A stretch of DNA of 64,000 nt from Nipponacmea schrenckii (GCA_030562195.1 CM060202.1:29622317-29686316); one strand, 5' to 3'. Counted from the stretch's first letter, positions 49,596 through 61,975 are shown. Numbers and translations are program-made. The notes: generated by a model from the letters alone, not told the origin.

Positions 49596-51589
49596 ATTGA
49601 ATAACGTCAAAATATAAGCCAATCAGAATCGTCTAAACAGAATTACCGGTAACTGTTATCCCATTCGGGAAAAAAAATTTCGCCTCCCGCCCGCTTTTCT
49701 CTTTCTCGGACAAAACTTGGGAATAACTTGTCGCCGGTTATTACCTATAGATATATGAACAAGCTGATACATCAAAGAGATTTACCGCCATAGGTTTAAT
49801 TTGTATATAAAACACCTTCTGGTCGATTTGAGTCCAAGAGAAAAGTACGATTTGACACTGCACCAATTCGACTTAAGAAAGTGTATGGGAAAATCTATAG
49901 ATTAGAAAATTCGGTATTAATATCTGTGTATATTCTTAAGTGAAGAAGTTAAGTTAAACCAATGTGAAGTATGCAAAAAACTGATTGTTTAGACTACCTA
50001 ATCTTTTATTGTAAGTCTCAAGAAATGTGTTTCCTAACTAAAATAGGGCCTATATCTAATATGACAAAGTTATGCGAAGTTGTGGGCGTGGCAGATGAAA
50101 GGTTTTCCATTTCTTGTATAATTCTTGTTGGGAAGATAACTTCGTGAATTTGAAAAGGAGAAGAGATTGATATCAACTCTTTTATATAACTTTTACAGAA
50201 TAAAAATATCTTTATTAGTCTCTGAGATATTCCACGATATAGGCCTGTAGTTATAAGATTTGAACTATACATGTACATATAGTATTGGAAAACTGGGTGT
50301 AATCTCTACACGTGTACTGCTTTCACTTGGTGTATTATTAGAAATGCGGCGATTAAATCATTCCAAGAATTTACTTTAAAGGGGCACAATCTTGATTTTT
50401 AGGGGTCGTTTTGGGCCTTTGTTACATTCAAACAGTCCTCAGAAATACTCAAGCTCTAAGAAAATCGCAAAATACCTTGAAATATACCTAAAAAATTTCA
50501 CTTTTTATTTTTTTTCCGTGCTGTACGCGGCTGGTCTTCAGTCAGTCTAAAAATTGTGTGTCCTGTTGACAAAATCTACAATTGTTATTACATGTACTTT
50601 CTTTTTGTTTTATCAGTGTGGGCCTGCGCAGTAGTCTATTTATAACTCTTTGATTTTCCAATATGGCGGGACGTTCATAATATCTTAAGACATTATGATT
50701 TTCAAACATGGATAAATATGTATACCCATGGATTTGAAGGCTCAAATTTCAAAGGTAAGCTCTGTAGACTATGTCTGATTAGCTAAATAAAAGATTTCAT
50801 GTGTTTGAGGCTGTCGGATGATTGTCCGAAACAAATCAAGCCTGTGCCCCTTTAAGGCCAAAGTCCACATGGGCGATTAAAGTACTTGCGACCCAAAAAA
50901 AAATTAATCACATGGTTTTATCGCCAGAAAACTGAAAACGCAGGTAGTCGCATACATTCCTTAAAAAATTTAACCGCATGTGTAACTTGATAATGATTTT
51001 GTTTAAAAATAAAATGAAAGTTTTATTATATTGCCGATTTCACTCTGTTCCTGACTTTTTGTTATTTCTATCTCTTCATTTTTGTTCTTGGCAAGCATCT
51101 TGTTAATATTTTTTCATTAAATTATTTAATGGTTCTTCAATTGTTGAATTTATTAAAAGCCCTCCTAAAATGCGAAGTCTTTGTCATGGTGGGGCACACG
51201 AGCGTATTATTTCTCCCGATCGCTGCGAATTTCATAACCGCCCTCAAAATACGCTCGTGTGCCCGGTCAACTCGAAGACGATTTTGTACGACCGTAAAAA
51301 TCTCCAGTATCAAAATTGTTTGTGATTCATTCATTTTCCTATTGAAAATCAAAAGAAAAAGGAGAATAATTAGTATGAGTTATAGCATTCGATTTTAGCT
51401 CATAAACACTCATAAAGACACACACATACATCCTATTGTAAAGGTTGGATATTTCCTTTGGTGATTGTAACTGTTCTGTATTTTAAACTCTTAGCATTAG
51501 CTGGCAAGGAATCTTTTATATTTTTCATTTGTCATTACAACATTTATCTATATTGTCTTTACTTGAATGCAATATGTTTTTTTTTTCAG
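49596..51589. other. Intergenic with TIR MITE family 3
   Basis: Apart from the element at 50.4 kb, no gene is supported. A pair of complementary stretches (51190-51205 and 51246-51262, GGGCACACGAGCGTAT/ATACGCTCGTGTGCCC) forms a possible hairpin of about 70 bases. Confidence 0.4.
50377..50855. mobile_element. TIR MITE family 3, 479 bp, TTAA ends
   Basis: Left end TTTAAAGGGGCACAATCTTG; right end CAAGCCTGTGCCCCTTTAA, the inverse. It contains ACCCATGGATTTGAAGGCTC, found also at about 36.6 kb and 56.0 kb in decayed copies. No transposase ORF. Confidence 0.75.
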
Positions 51590-51648
51590 GTTAATTTAAA
51601 TGAACTGAAGTGAGTGAGAAGTTGACAACTTGAATCTAGTCTGAATAC

Positions 51649-53846
51649 ATGTACAGTATGAGTAAGAACGGGAGATGCCCTGTGAATCCAGCACAACCAA
51701 TTCCGTGCTCGAACCCATACGACAATGTGGACTATGACGGTAATTCCAGTCAAGGACCGGAAAATGGATCAGCTGGAGATTTCCGGACTGAATTTGTTCA
51801 AAAAGGTTCCAAGTTTTTGGAAGGGGTAGCCGGGGTGAATTTGGTCACCTCCCAACCAAAATTAGGTCAAATACAAAAGAAATGTCAAGAAATGGCTGGA
51901 TGGGAGAAAGGTGGATTTCCAGGTTCCGCTCCAGTGTCTATGGACATCCAGAATTTGAATTTCCTCCGTCAAAAACCATATAAAGTAGGATTGAAAGCTG
52001 ATGGTACTCGATATATGACGTTAATTGATGGGAGGGGCGAAGTATATATGATTGACAGAGACAATGCTGTTTTCCAAGTGGCTAATTTAGATTTCCCAAA
52101 ACGTAAAGATCTTTCCGCCCATTTACATGATACGTTTGTGGACGGAGAAATGATTTTAGATGTGGTGGATGGAAAAAACGTTCCACGGTACCTTATTTAC
52201 GATATCCTTAAATTTGAAGGACAAGAAGTGGGGAAGACTGATTTCGATCGAAGATTATTGTGTATTCAAAAAGAAATAATTGGTCCTCGGAAAAATTGGT
52301 AAATTAAAAAAAAAGGAAAAAAGGGCTTGATGGAGAAAGTGGATTCCATTTCCAGTGTCTATGGAATCCAGAATTTGAATTTCCATCTCTCAAAAACCAT
52401 AAAAGAGGGAAAACTTTCTCAAAAAACGTTAATTGATGGGAGGGACGGACTTATTTTGCAGAGACAATGCTGTTTTCCAAGTGGTAATTTATTTAAAACG
52501 AAAAACCCCCCCATTAATTTGAATTTGTGGACGGAGAAATGAAGATTGGGGGATGGAAATAAATTTAGGATGATTTCCCGGATATCAAAGATTTAAGGGC
52601 GGTGGGGAAGACTATTTCGAGAAATTATTGTGTATCTATGGTTGGCACTAAAACAAACTGATAAAAAAAGAAACCTCAGTGTCCAGGGATCGATCTGGAA
52701 ATTTAAATAAGCTTGAGGGAAAACTTTCCAACGATTACTGAAAAGGTTTTTTCACGCCGGATAGCCTTAAAACCTGGTCGCTTGGAATTTTTAAAATGGA
52801 AACCACCAAATTAATTCATTTTAAACAGGTGAGGTAAAGAATGTTTACCGAAAAAAGTAATTGTAAGTGGGAAAATTGGAAATCAATGGGACCCCTTTTC
52901 AAGGACTCTAAAGAATTTTATAATTCTACGTGGATAATTTAAACCCCTTCCTGGACTCAAGTTCCCTTAAAAGCGATACTGCGTCTTAGTATGAACATAA
53001 ATTTAAAAATATTCAAACTTGGTCAATAAGAGTATATATTCATCAGTAGATATTGCTGTCCTAAATAACATTATATAATCTGATAAATCTAAAAACCTAA
53101 GTAATTATTCATAATAATGCATTTGATTATTAAAAAACCCATAATGAATTAATTAAGCGTTTTTCAGTAATTACTTAGCTTTGTGAAGTTTCCAGATTGT
53201 ACAGAGATTCTGTTACTCTATGACACCTGCTAAGTGCACTGATAAATATATACTCATATTGACCATTCTTAAGAACTAAAATTTTATGTCCATTACAAGA
53301 TGCAGTATCACTTTAAATAATTACAAACCAAATGTGTGTGGTATTATTTTTTCAAATTGTTCTATTCATATTTAAAACTGTATTTTATCTGTTACAGGTG
53401 ACTAAAGAATTACGTCAGTTGGACAATAAGATAATAGAATGTATGTGGGATGGGAAATATTGGAAATACATGAGACAAAGAACAGACAAGTCTTTTCCTA
53501 ACAATATAGAGACAGCTAAAGAAGTTTGGGAAAGTATACAACATCCAGTCTCAGAGAAGATACTCTTAGACACTATCATAATAATGATGCCAAATACTGG
53601 GGATAATGATAACTACTGTCAGACGTCAAAGAATTACGTCAGTTGGACAATAAGATAATAGAATGTATGTGGGATGGGAAATATTGGAAATACATGAGAC
53701 AAAGAACAGACAAGTCTTTTCCTAACAATATAGAGACAGCTAAAGAAGTTTGGGAGAGTATACAACATCCAGTCTCAGAGAAGATACTCTTAGACACTAT
53801 CAATAATGAAAGATGGATGCCAAATACTGGGGATAATGATAACTAA
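51649..53846 (+). pseudogene. Broken partial copy of the capping-enzyme gene (RNGTT-like)
   Basis: Bases 51649-52302 encode 217 residues: a new short N-terminus (MSKNGRCPVNPAQP, ATG at 51658 aligned with the RNGTT start), then directly the region after RNGTT residue 210 (GNSSQGP.NGS) through the guanylyltransferase active site [12 protein letters not shown] to KEIIGPR, ending at a premature TAA. The whole RNA-triphosphatase domain is missing. Bases 52303-52965 are a scrambled mix of later RNGTT exon and intron pieces with many indels. After a MITE, the last RNGTT exon reappears twice in tandem (53401-53620, 53627-53846), the first behind an intact CAG acceptor. Bases about 51985-52290 are almost identical to 58345-58650, implying recent duplication or gene conversion. 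It cannot encode a full enzyme; transcription is possible because a CAG acceptor precedes it at 51590. Confidence 0.8.
52969..53317. mobile_element. TIR MITE family 1, near full length
   Basis: Ends TTAAAAGCGATACTGCGTCT and ATGCAGTATCACTTTAA, with a central AATGAATTAATTAAGCGTTTT palindrome. It separates the scrambled part of the RNGTT-like copy from its terminal exons. Confidence 0.75.
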
Positions 53847-53862
53847 CTTAGTCAGAACGTCA

Positions 53863-54155
53863 AAGTGATACTGCGTCTCGAGCTGAACATAGAATTTAAG
53901 TTCTCAAGAATGGTCAATATGTGTATATTTTCATCAGTAAACTTACCTGGTGTCATCAAGAGTAACGGAATCCCTAAACTAAGTATTTATTGAAAATTGC
54001 TTAGTCAATTTATTAAGCGTTTTTCAATAATCAATTGCATTTTAATGGATAATAACTTTTTGGGGGGGAGGGGGGGGGGTGGATTTATCAGATTATTTAA
54101 GGATTCTGTTATGTTATTTAAGGTATATCTACTGATGCTCTTATTGGCCAATATT
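53863..54155. mobile_element. TIR MITE family 1, right-truncated
   Basis: Begins AAAGTGATACTGCGTCTCGA and keeps the interior to the TATATCTACTGATG segment; the right end is replaced by the 39-bp minisatellite. A G-rich run (54062-54079) lies inside. Confidence 0.6.
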
Positions 54156-54159
54156 AAAA

Positions 54160-55735
54160 TGTTTAGACGTGACAGAGTCCAGAGCTGGTCATCTATCTTA
54201 TATAGACATGACAGGGTCCAGAGCTAGTCATTTATCTTATGTAGACGTGACAAGGTCCAGAGCTATTCATCTATCTTAATAGACGTGACACAGTCCAGAG
54301 CTAGTCATCTATCTTACATAGATGTGACAGAGTCCAGAGCTAGTCATTTATCTTATACAGACGTGACAGAGTCCAGAGCTAGTCATCTATCTTACATAGA
54401 CTTGACAGGGTCCAGAGCTAATCATCTATCTTATATAGACGTGAGAGTCCAGAGCTAGTCATCTATCTTATATAGACGTGACAGGGCCCAAGGCTAATTA
54501 TTTATCTTATATAAACGTGACAAGGTCCAGATATAGACATTAATATTATATATACGTGACAGGGTCCAGAGTAGTACTGGGTATTGTCAATCATGTCACG
54601 ATACGATATGTATCGCGATATGGTGTAATAGATATAGTAATCCTTTTTCTCCAAGGTTTCAATATTTTATAATTTTAAGGCTTATATTTAAGGTAAAAGA
54701 ATGTTATTACAAGTAATTCAACTGTTTTTTTTCTGAGATATTTCACTAAATAAACTATTAACTAAAAAATAATTAACCTGTCTGTCTACTAAATTATATA
54801 TCAAATAAATTATATGAAAACAATTGGATTCAGAAACTCTGCAAAAGGAAATTATGACGGGATGAGCTTGCATTCGTCGACTAGTAAATAAAATATTACC
54901 CACGTTTTAATGAAATGTATCGTCAAGTATCGATACACGATCTCGCGATACGATACGGTATCGTGGCACGTCGTATCGCGCTACATCGATGTATCGTGCC
55001 AGCACTAGTTCAGAGGTCATCCATCTTATATAGACATGACAGGGTTGAGAGCTAGTCATCTATCATACATAGACATGACAGAGTCCAGAGCTAGTCATCT
55101 ATCATACATAGACATGACAGAGTCCAGAGCTGGTCATCTATCTTATATAGACGTGACAGGGTCCAGAGCTGGTCATCTATCTTATATAGACGTGAGAGAG
55201 TCAAGAGCTATTCATCTATCTTATATAGACATGACAGGGTCCAGAGCTAGTCATCTATCTTATATAGACGTGACAGGGTCCAGAGCTAATCATCTATCTT
55301 ATAAAGACGTGACAGGGTCCAGATCTAATCATCTATCATATATAGACATGACAGGGTCCAGAGCTAGTCATCTATATTATATAGACGTGACAGAGTCCAG
55401 AGCTAGTCATCTATAATTATATAGACGTGACACAGTCCAGAGCTAGTCATCTATCTTATATAGACTTGACAGGGACCAGAGCTAGTCATCTATCTCATAT
55501 AAATGTGACAAGGTCCAGAGCTAGTCATCTATCTTATATAGACACGACAGGGTTCAGAGTTAGTCATCTATCTTATATAAATGTGACACGGTTCAGAGCT
55601 AGTCATCTATCTTATATAGACGTAACAGGGTCCAGAGCTAGTCGTCTATCGTATACAGACGCGACAGGGTTCAGAGCTAGTCATTTATCTTAATAGGCAT
55701 CTATCTTATGTAGACTTGACAGGGTCCAGAGCATA
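54160..55735. repeat. 39-bp minisatellite
   Basis: About 29 units of GTCCAGAGCTAGTCATCTAT(C) plus TTATATAGACGTGACAGG, split by an inserted element at 54572-55007. Because 39 is divisible by three, plus-strand ORFs of a repeating 13-residue motif (SRASHLSYIDVTG) appear; they lack any gene context. Confidence 0.92.
54572..55007. mobile_element. hAT-like MITE (436 bp) inserted in the minisatellite
   Basis: Ends TAGTACTGGGTATTG and, inverted, TAGTGCTGGCACGATAC. They are flanked by GTCCAGAG (54564-54571) and GTTCAGAG (55008-55015), an 8-base target duplication with one mismatch, the size made by hAT transposases. Both subterminal regions are full of TATCG/CGATA words (CGATACGATATGTATCGCGA). No transposase ORF. 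Confidence 0.75.
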
Positions 55736-57377
55736 TTTTATGTGCTAAACAAAATATTTCGATAAAATGGCGAGATCTGACATTTTTAAATATCAATGAA
55801 ACGAAAATTTGTCCAGATTGATACTCATATCTAACCTAATTTAAACAGACATGTTTGCATGAGCTTCCTCTGGCCCTGATTCGCTATTTTCGGGGATTGG
55901 TTTGTTTGAATAAATGCAAATAGTCTTCAGTAGTCTCAAAAATGCTCGTTAACCATACAATTCGTTCGAAGATATCAAACTAAGAACTTGACTCTCTACT
56001 TCTATGCAGACATTCAAACGCGGATAATTCTGGACACCATGGATTTGAAGTCTCAAACTTTGGCGGTGAACTGTGAATACTTTTAGGTGATCAACCTAAT
56101 AGAACTTCTGTCTGAGGTATGTTTTGTCAAACAAATGGCACACCCGTCCAGTTCATAACTTATTTCAGATGTTGTTTTTGGTCCTGAAATAGGCATAATT
56201 AAACAACTAAAACAGACTTTGTTTTTGCGATATAGTAAAAATCACCTGCAGTTCTGGTCGATTTAGCACAGTCGATGTGAAGTGAATTGGTCGGTTTGAC
56301 AATGGTCCGATTTGTCTCACAAGAAAGATAACTCTTTGAGAGTTAAACGGAAGTTGAATTACTGTGTTTCAAAATTAGGAAGTAGACTAAAACTAAAATC
56401 TATTCTACTTGTTACGAAAATTATCAAGATTTAGAAAACTTGAACGATATCTTAATGCGTAATGGTAAAAACTCATGCCATTTCTTTCAATGTAGTTTGT
56501 AATTTTGTCCATATTGAAGTGGAACATGACTTTCTCTCCCCACTTCAATCAATGCCTCGACGAACTACGATATGGCACTATGATATGGCAATCATATGGT
56601 ACTTCTCTATTATCTATGCCCTTGTCTCCACCTCAGTCACCCACACTCTTCTTAATTAGAACTTTATTATTATTCTAACTAAGCTCAGAATTGTCTACAC
56701 CCCTCTACTTCTTAAATCATTTTGCAAATATTCAAACCAAATTTTTCTAATAGGCCTACATTTCATTTGTCTTAGAATGTCTTTCATGAATATTGAAAAA
56801 AACATTTGATTGTATTTTCAACTGCATACCATTCGCCTTAAAATGTAGTTTACTCCATGGTTTAATTTAAGAAAGACAACCACACTTCCGTGCCAGAAAG
56901 GTGACTTAAAAATGACCCACTTGAAATTGATGTTTACAATCTTTTACCCATTTTCATCAACCTAAAGAAAATCTAAAGCTATCATTACTATTTTGAAATT
57001 GATATTTCAATTCATATGAAAATAATTGGCAAAATTGAATTCTCTCAATGTAGACAGAGAGTACCAGTAGACTTAATCCCAGAAGAGAATTGAAAATTAT
57101 GTGCACACTGGTACAGTACCGGTACCGGTATTTCATATACTGGTACTGGACATACACTTAGGATACAATACCGTTACTTTCAGACGCCAATGTTCTCGGA
57201 AATGTATTTTAAATTACAGGCCAATTGTCTGTTACCATTTAGTGGAGTTTTTACCGTTTTGACTTATAAAATTTGTTACCGTTTTGACATGTTACATTTT
57301 AACTGAATACTTGTAAAAGCTATGATTATTGATAAATCAATTTTCTTATAATTTAATACAATATTTTCTCTCTCCAG
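55736..57377. other. 5' region of RNGTT
   Basis: No gene is supported. Bases about 56035-56155 are a decayed family 3 MITE relative (CACCATGGATTTGAAGTCTC). A CTCTCCAG acceptor at 57377 starts the leader part of the first coding exon, so a non-coding exon should exist further upstream but could not be located. Confidence 0.4.
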
Positions 57378-57455
57378 GTTAAAGTTCGAAAAACAAGATA
57401 AGAACAAATATGTGTTGATCACCTAGTTGAATCCAGCTTGACTTTAAAATACAAA

Positions 57456-59603
57456 ATGAGCAATAAAGAAAGATGGGAGAAGATTCCTCCAAGGTGGTTA
57501 AATTGTCCACGAAAGGGACAAGTGATTGAGGACACATTCATCCCTTTCAAAACACCTCTAGATGACAAATACAAAGACCAGATCCCTGATGAATGTTTGT
57601 TTGATGTGGACATGTTATTCGCTTCTGTCAAACTTTATAAAAAGAAGCTAGGTCTCTTTGTGGATTTAACAAACACTAATCGATTTTATGATAGTAAAAA
57701 AGTTGAAGAAAAGGAATGTAAATTTGTGAAATTGTGTTGTAAAGGACGTGTGGAAACACCCACAAAGGAACAAACCGAGGCGTTTATTAATTTATGTGCA
57801 CGTTTTAAAAATCAAAAACCTCTTGAACTAATAGGAGTCCATTGTACACATGGTTTTAACAGAACAGGTTTTCTTATCGTAGCATATTTAGTAGAACGCT
57901 TTGATTGGAGTGTTGAAGCTGCAGTCAGGGCCTTCTCTGATATACGACCCCCAGGCATTTATAAACAAGAATATTTAGACGAACTTTTTGGTCGCTATGG
58001 TGATATTGATGATACGCCTGCTGCACCAGCACTTCCAGATTGGTGCACGGAGGCCGACGACAGTGTTGATGATGATGGAAATTCCATGAATGATGGTAAT
58101 TCCAGTCAGGGACCTAAAAATGGATCGTCTGGGAAATTCCGGAAAGAATTTGTCAAAAAAGATGCCAAGTTTATGGAGGGGGTGCCTGGAGTTAATATCG
58201 TCACCACTCAACCAAAATTAAGCCAGATTCAACGCAAGTGTCAAGAAATGGCTGGTTGGAAGAAAAATGGATTTCCAGGTTCTCAACCAGTTTCTATGGA
58301 CATTCAAAACTTGAATTTCCTCCGTCAAAAACCATATAAAGTGAGTTGGAAAGCTGATGGTACTCGATATATGACGTTAATTGATGGGAGGGGCGAAGTA
58401 TATATGATTGACAGGGACAATGCTGTTTTCCAAGTGGCTAATTTAGATTTCCCAAAACGTAAAGATCTTTCCGCCCATTTACATGATACGTTTGTGGACG
58501 GAGAAATGATTTTAGATGTGGTGGATGGAAAAAATGTTCCACGGTACCTTATTTACGATATCCTTAGATTTGAAGGACAAGAAGTGGGGAAGACTGATTT
58601 CGATCGAAGATTATTGTGTATTCAAAAAGAAATCATTGGTCCTCGGCATGCTAAGATTCAACAAGGAATGCTTGATAAGAACACTGAATCTTTTAGTGTA
58701 CGTAGTAAACCCTTTTGGGATGTTACAATTTCTCAAAAACTTTTAGAGGGAAAATTTTCTAAAGAAGTTAGTCACGAAGTAGATGGACTTATTTTCCAGC
58801 CAGCCACTGACCCCTATAAACCTGGCCGCTGTGACGATGTTTTAAAATGGAAACCACCAGAATTAAATTCTGTGGATTTTAAACTGAAGATTGTGAGGGA
58901 GAATAAAGTAGGATGTTTACCGGAAACGAAGGGGTATTTATTTGTTGGTGGTCTGGAACCAGCTTTTGGAGAAATCAAGGTAAGTGATGTATCTATGTGT
59001 TTTTCAGCCCTAAAACAAACGAAAAAATATAAAAACCTTTGCAAATAATTGTCCATGATCTCGATCGAATGCAGAAATTTAATAAGCTTGAGCCTGTCAG
59101 AGGTCAAGCAATATATTTGGAAATAATATTATTGTGAATCTGATAACTGAAAAGGTTATCACTTGCTTTTTATGTGATAGCCTTTCGTAAAACCAAAATT
59201 GTCTCCCTTGGATTGCATTTCTAGAAATAATGATTACCTGAAGTGTTAATGTTAAAATTTAATTCTTTCACCCTAAATGTTATATCATTTTCCTATTTTC
59301 CTTTAATATTTAGTATTTGTGTTTCAGGTGACTAAAGAATTACGTCAGTTGGACAATAAGATAATAGAATGTATGTGGGATGGGAAATATTGGAAATACA
59401 TGAGACAAAGAACAGACAAGTCTTTTCCTAACAGTTTTAATACTGCTAAAGGTGTCTGTGGAAGTATAAGGAACCCTGTCACCAAGGAAATTCTCTTCCA
59501 AACTATCAACAATGAAAGATGGATGCCGAACGCTCATGGACAGAAAAGACCTGGCGACAATAACTTAATGCCACCCCCACCGTCTAAAATATCCAGGCAT
59601 TAA
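57456..59603 (+). CDS. RNGTT: mRNA capping enzyme (triphosphatase + guanylyltransferase)
   Basis: Two exons (57456-58979 and 59328-59603) join in phase 0 (GTAAGT donor, TTTCAG acceptor) to give 599 residues, matching the roughly 597 of vertebrate RNGTT. The N-terminal cysteine-phosphatase-like RNA 5'-triphosphatase (1 to about 200) has its P-loop [10 protein letters not shown] with Cys130 and Arg136. A Ser/Gly/Asp linker follows, then the nuclear guanylyltransferase with catalytic Lys299 in [43 protein letters not shown], and a C-terminal OB-fold portion in exon 2 ([21 protein letters not shown]). It adds the GMP cap to nascent RNA polymerase II transcripts. The ATG at 57456 is the first in frame. 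A partial broken copy lies 5.5 kb upstream on the same strand. Confidence 0.97.
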
Positions 59604-60780
59604 CTACATGTATATATCAAATTATTAAGTAATTCTATTGACTGGTAACCATGGTAATGGTGGATATTGCCCTCCATACCGTGGGATATGGTATATGTAT
59701 GACACGATATTGAGCAATAGGCTAAATGTACTTTAATGTAATATATTCTTGTCTTATTGTTGACTAAGTAACTTTTATAAAAGAACATTGTATGCATTTA
59801 GATAGTCATGTCAACAGCCCAGTCATTAAGGTGGGGTCCACGGGGGCTGGGCCCCACAGGGGCTGGGCCCAGGCTAGTGAGAATTTAACCCCACCAAATT
59901 TTTATCTCTCAACACCTTCTGTTGTAAAGATTAATTAATCTCCAAAAAACCCAAAACATTTTGATTTGCCTTTTGGCGCTTCGTAATTGTCAGAAATATG
60001 GTCTCTTGGCTGATTGTGTTCCTGGAAGTGGTTGTGAACCAGGACAAAAAATAAGGGCCCCAGTACCAAATAGACCTAACAATAGGGTTGCGACTGCAAT
60101 TAATATTTTGAATGTAAATCAAAACATTTTAAATAGATTATCAGTTTGATAATCCAGATAGACTCCATATCATATAGATCTATAGATCATCAAGTGAAAA
60201 TGATCATTGAATGTCTGTATTAGGTATAAATACTGGTCTTTTAATGATATTCAACAATATATGGCATTTGGTACAAGAACAAGTGATTTATATGGAAATA
60301 TAGTGTTGTGTGCTAAAAGTAACCTATTAAAGCTGTTGTTGTATGTGCAGAAGAAAACCATATCTTTTAAAACTGTAATTATTGAAATGAAATATTGCCA
60401 ACCTTGGATTAAAATCACTTGAACTGTATATTGTTTTGGAGTGAATATTTACATATATATACCAATTATGAGTTGTCTTTTTACCCCCACATCTTTTTAT
60501 ATTTTGGGCACCAATGTCCACTCACAACTTGTAAAAGATCTAGTGAGTTCTAATGGCTTATAGAATTCCAATTGCTTATATAGTGTTGATGGCTTATATA
60601 GCTCCAATGGCTAAAATAGTTCCTTGGCCTGCAGTCATATTAGATTGTTCCAAGGGAAAAAGCAATATATATGTAGGAGTATGGTGTTTAGTTAAGATAG
60701 TGGTAGATAAAAGCCTCATAGTACCAATGGCTTATATACTTCCAATTACAATTTATTCCACTCTGATGGTTATGTTGTTC
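59604..60780. other. Intergenic after RNGTT
   Basis: Bases 59818-59960 carry family C repeat (minus), with GTGGGGTCCACGGGGGCTGG and GCTAGTGAGAATTTAACCCC. Bases 60553-60740 hold a decayed tandem of ATGGCTTATAT(A)G. No gene is supported; the short ORFs have no features. Confidence 0.4.
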
Positions 60781-60784
60781 TAAT

Positions 60785-61100
60785 GTTTAAAGATAACCCC
60801 CCAGTTTCATCTGACTAACCCCCCAATTTGACTGGACTAACCCCCCATTTTGACCAGACTAACCCCCCATTTTGACCAGACTAACCCCCCATTTTGACCG
60901 GACTAACCCCCCATTTTGACCGAACTAACCCCCCCAATTTGACCGGACTAACCCCCCATTTTGACCGGACTAACCCCCCATTTTGACCAGACTAACCCCC
61001 CATTTTGACCAGACTAACCCCCCATTTTGACCGGACTAACCCCCCATTTTGACCGAACTAACCCCCCCAATTTGACCGGACTAACCCCCAATTTGACCGT
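60785..61100. repeat. 22-bp C-rich satellite
   Basis: About 14 units of ACCCCCCATTTTGACCGGAC(TA). The minus strand reads GGGGGGTTAGTC repeatedly, with a G5-G7 run every 22 bases. Confidence 0.9.
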
Positions 61101-61975
61101 TCTACAAGTCTCTAGCTATAAGGGAAAAGTTAAAAATACCACACGAATCGGTTGCAATTATTTAATATACAGAAACAGGGTTTATGGTGTCACTGGCTTA
61201 CAAACTTCAACATGCTTCTCATATGAGATTTAATATCAGACACCACTACTAAATCTTGAATAGATTTAACTGAAAAAAACTCAATTGATTAACAAAATTT
61301 ACTTGTTTCATTAAAGCAATGTTGGATCGAGGGCTGGTCATATACTGACTAGAAAACCTTTAATTAATCAAAATATATTGGATTTCACTGAAAAAACTCA
61401 ATTTAAATTAAACATTTGTTCATAATGCCACATGTAATGAAGGTCACCAGATATAAGTTCATTTGGTTCTCGTTTAGTGATAAACCAAATAATGGCCATT
61501 CCATTCCACATTGCCCCAAATCTCCTCTAAAACCATACTTCAGTTAGAGATTGTTTCATTGAGATACTTCAAGTAAAACCTAACTTAGATCATGATTAAC
61601 TTCAGTGGTTTAACTTTGTATTTATTTTGTCAGGGAGGATGTTCCTTTTTCTGATTAAAAAACTGAAAAAATATGACAGAATTATATTAATTAATAAACA
61701 CAACTGAGCTCAAAATAATAAAACCTAAAAATAGACATGAAATTTTAAGTCAATAAATTGGTCAATAAGAGTATATATATATAAATAAAAACATAAATTA
61801 CCAGTGTTAATTGTGAGCTTAGTGGGCATTAATGATTAAAGCAAGACGGCAGAACTATTTGCAATGAAGGTTAGAAATTTGCCAGCTCTCTAAATAGATA
61901 TTTTTAAAACTTTTACTCAATGTCTACATCGCATTTCCAAACACAATATAGAAATCTATACAAAAGCTTAATAAA
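61101..61975. other. Intergenic, downstream of DDX11
   Basis: AT-rich sequence with no supported gene. A TTTAG acceptor-like site near 61894 could start an alternative last DDX11 exon, but conservation does not support it. Confidence 0.3.

Noticed and set aside
55036..55693. Plus ORFs encoding repeated SRASHLSYIDVTG
   Set aside because: Artefact of the 39-base minisatellite, whose length is a multiple of three.
60785..61100. Interstitial telomere (TTAGGG)n
   Set aside because: The unit is 22 bases with only a GGGTTAG coincidence; no true hexamer tandem.
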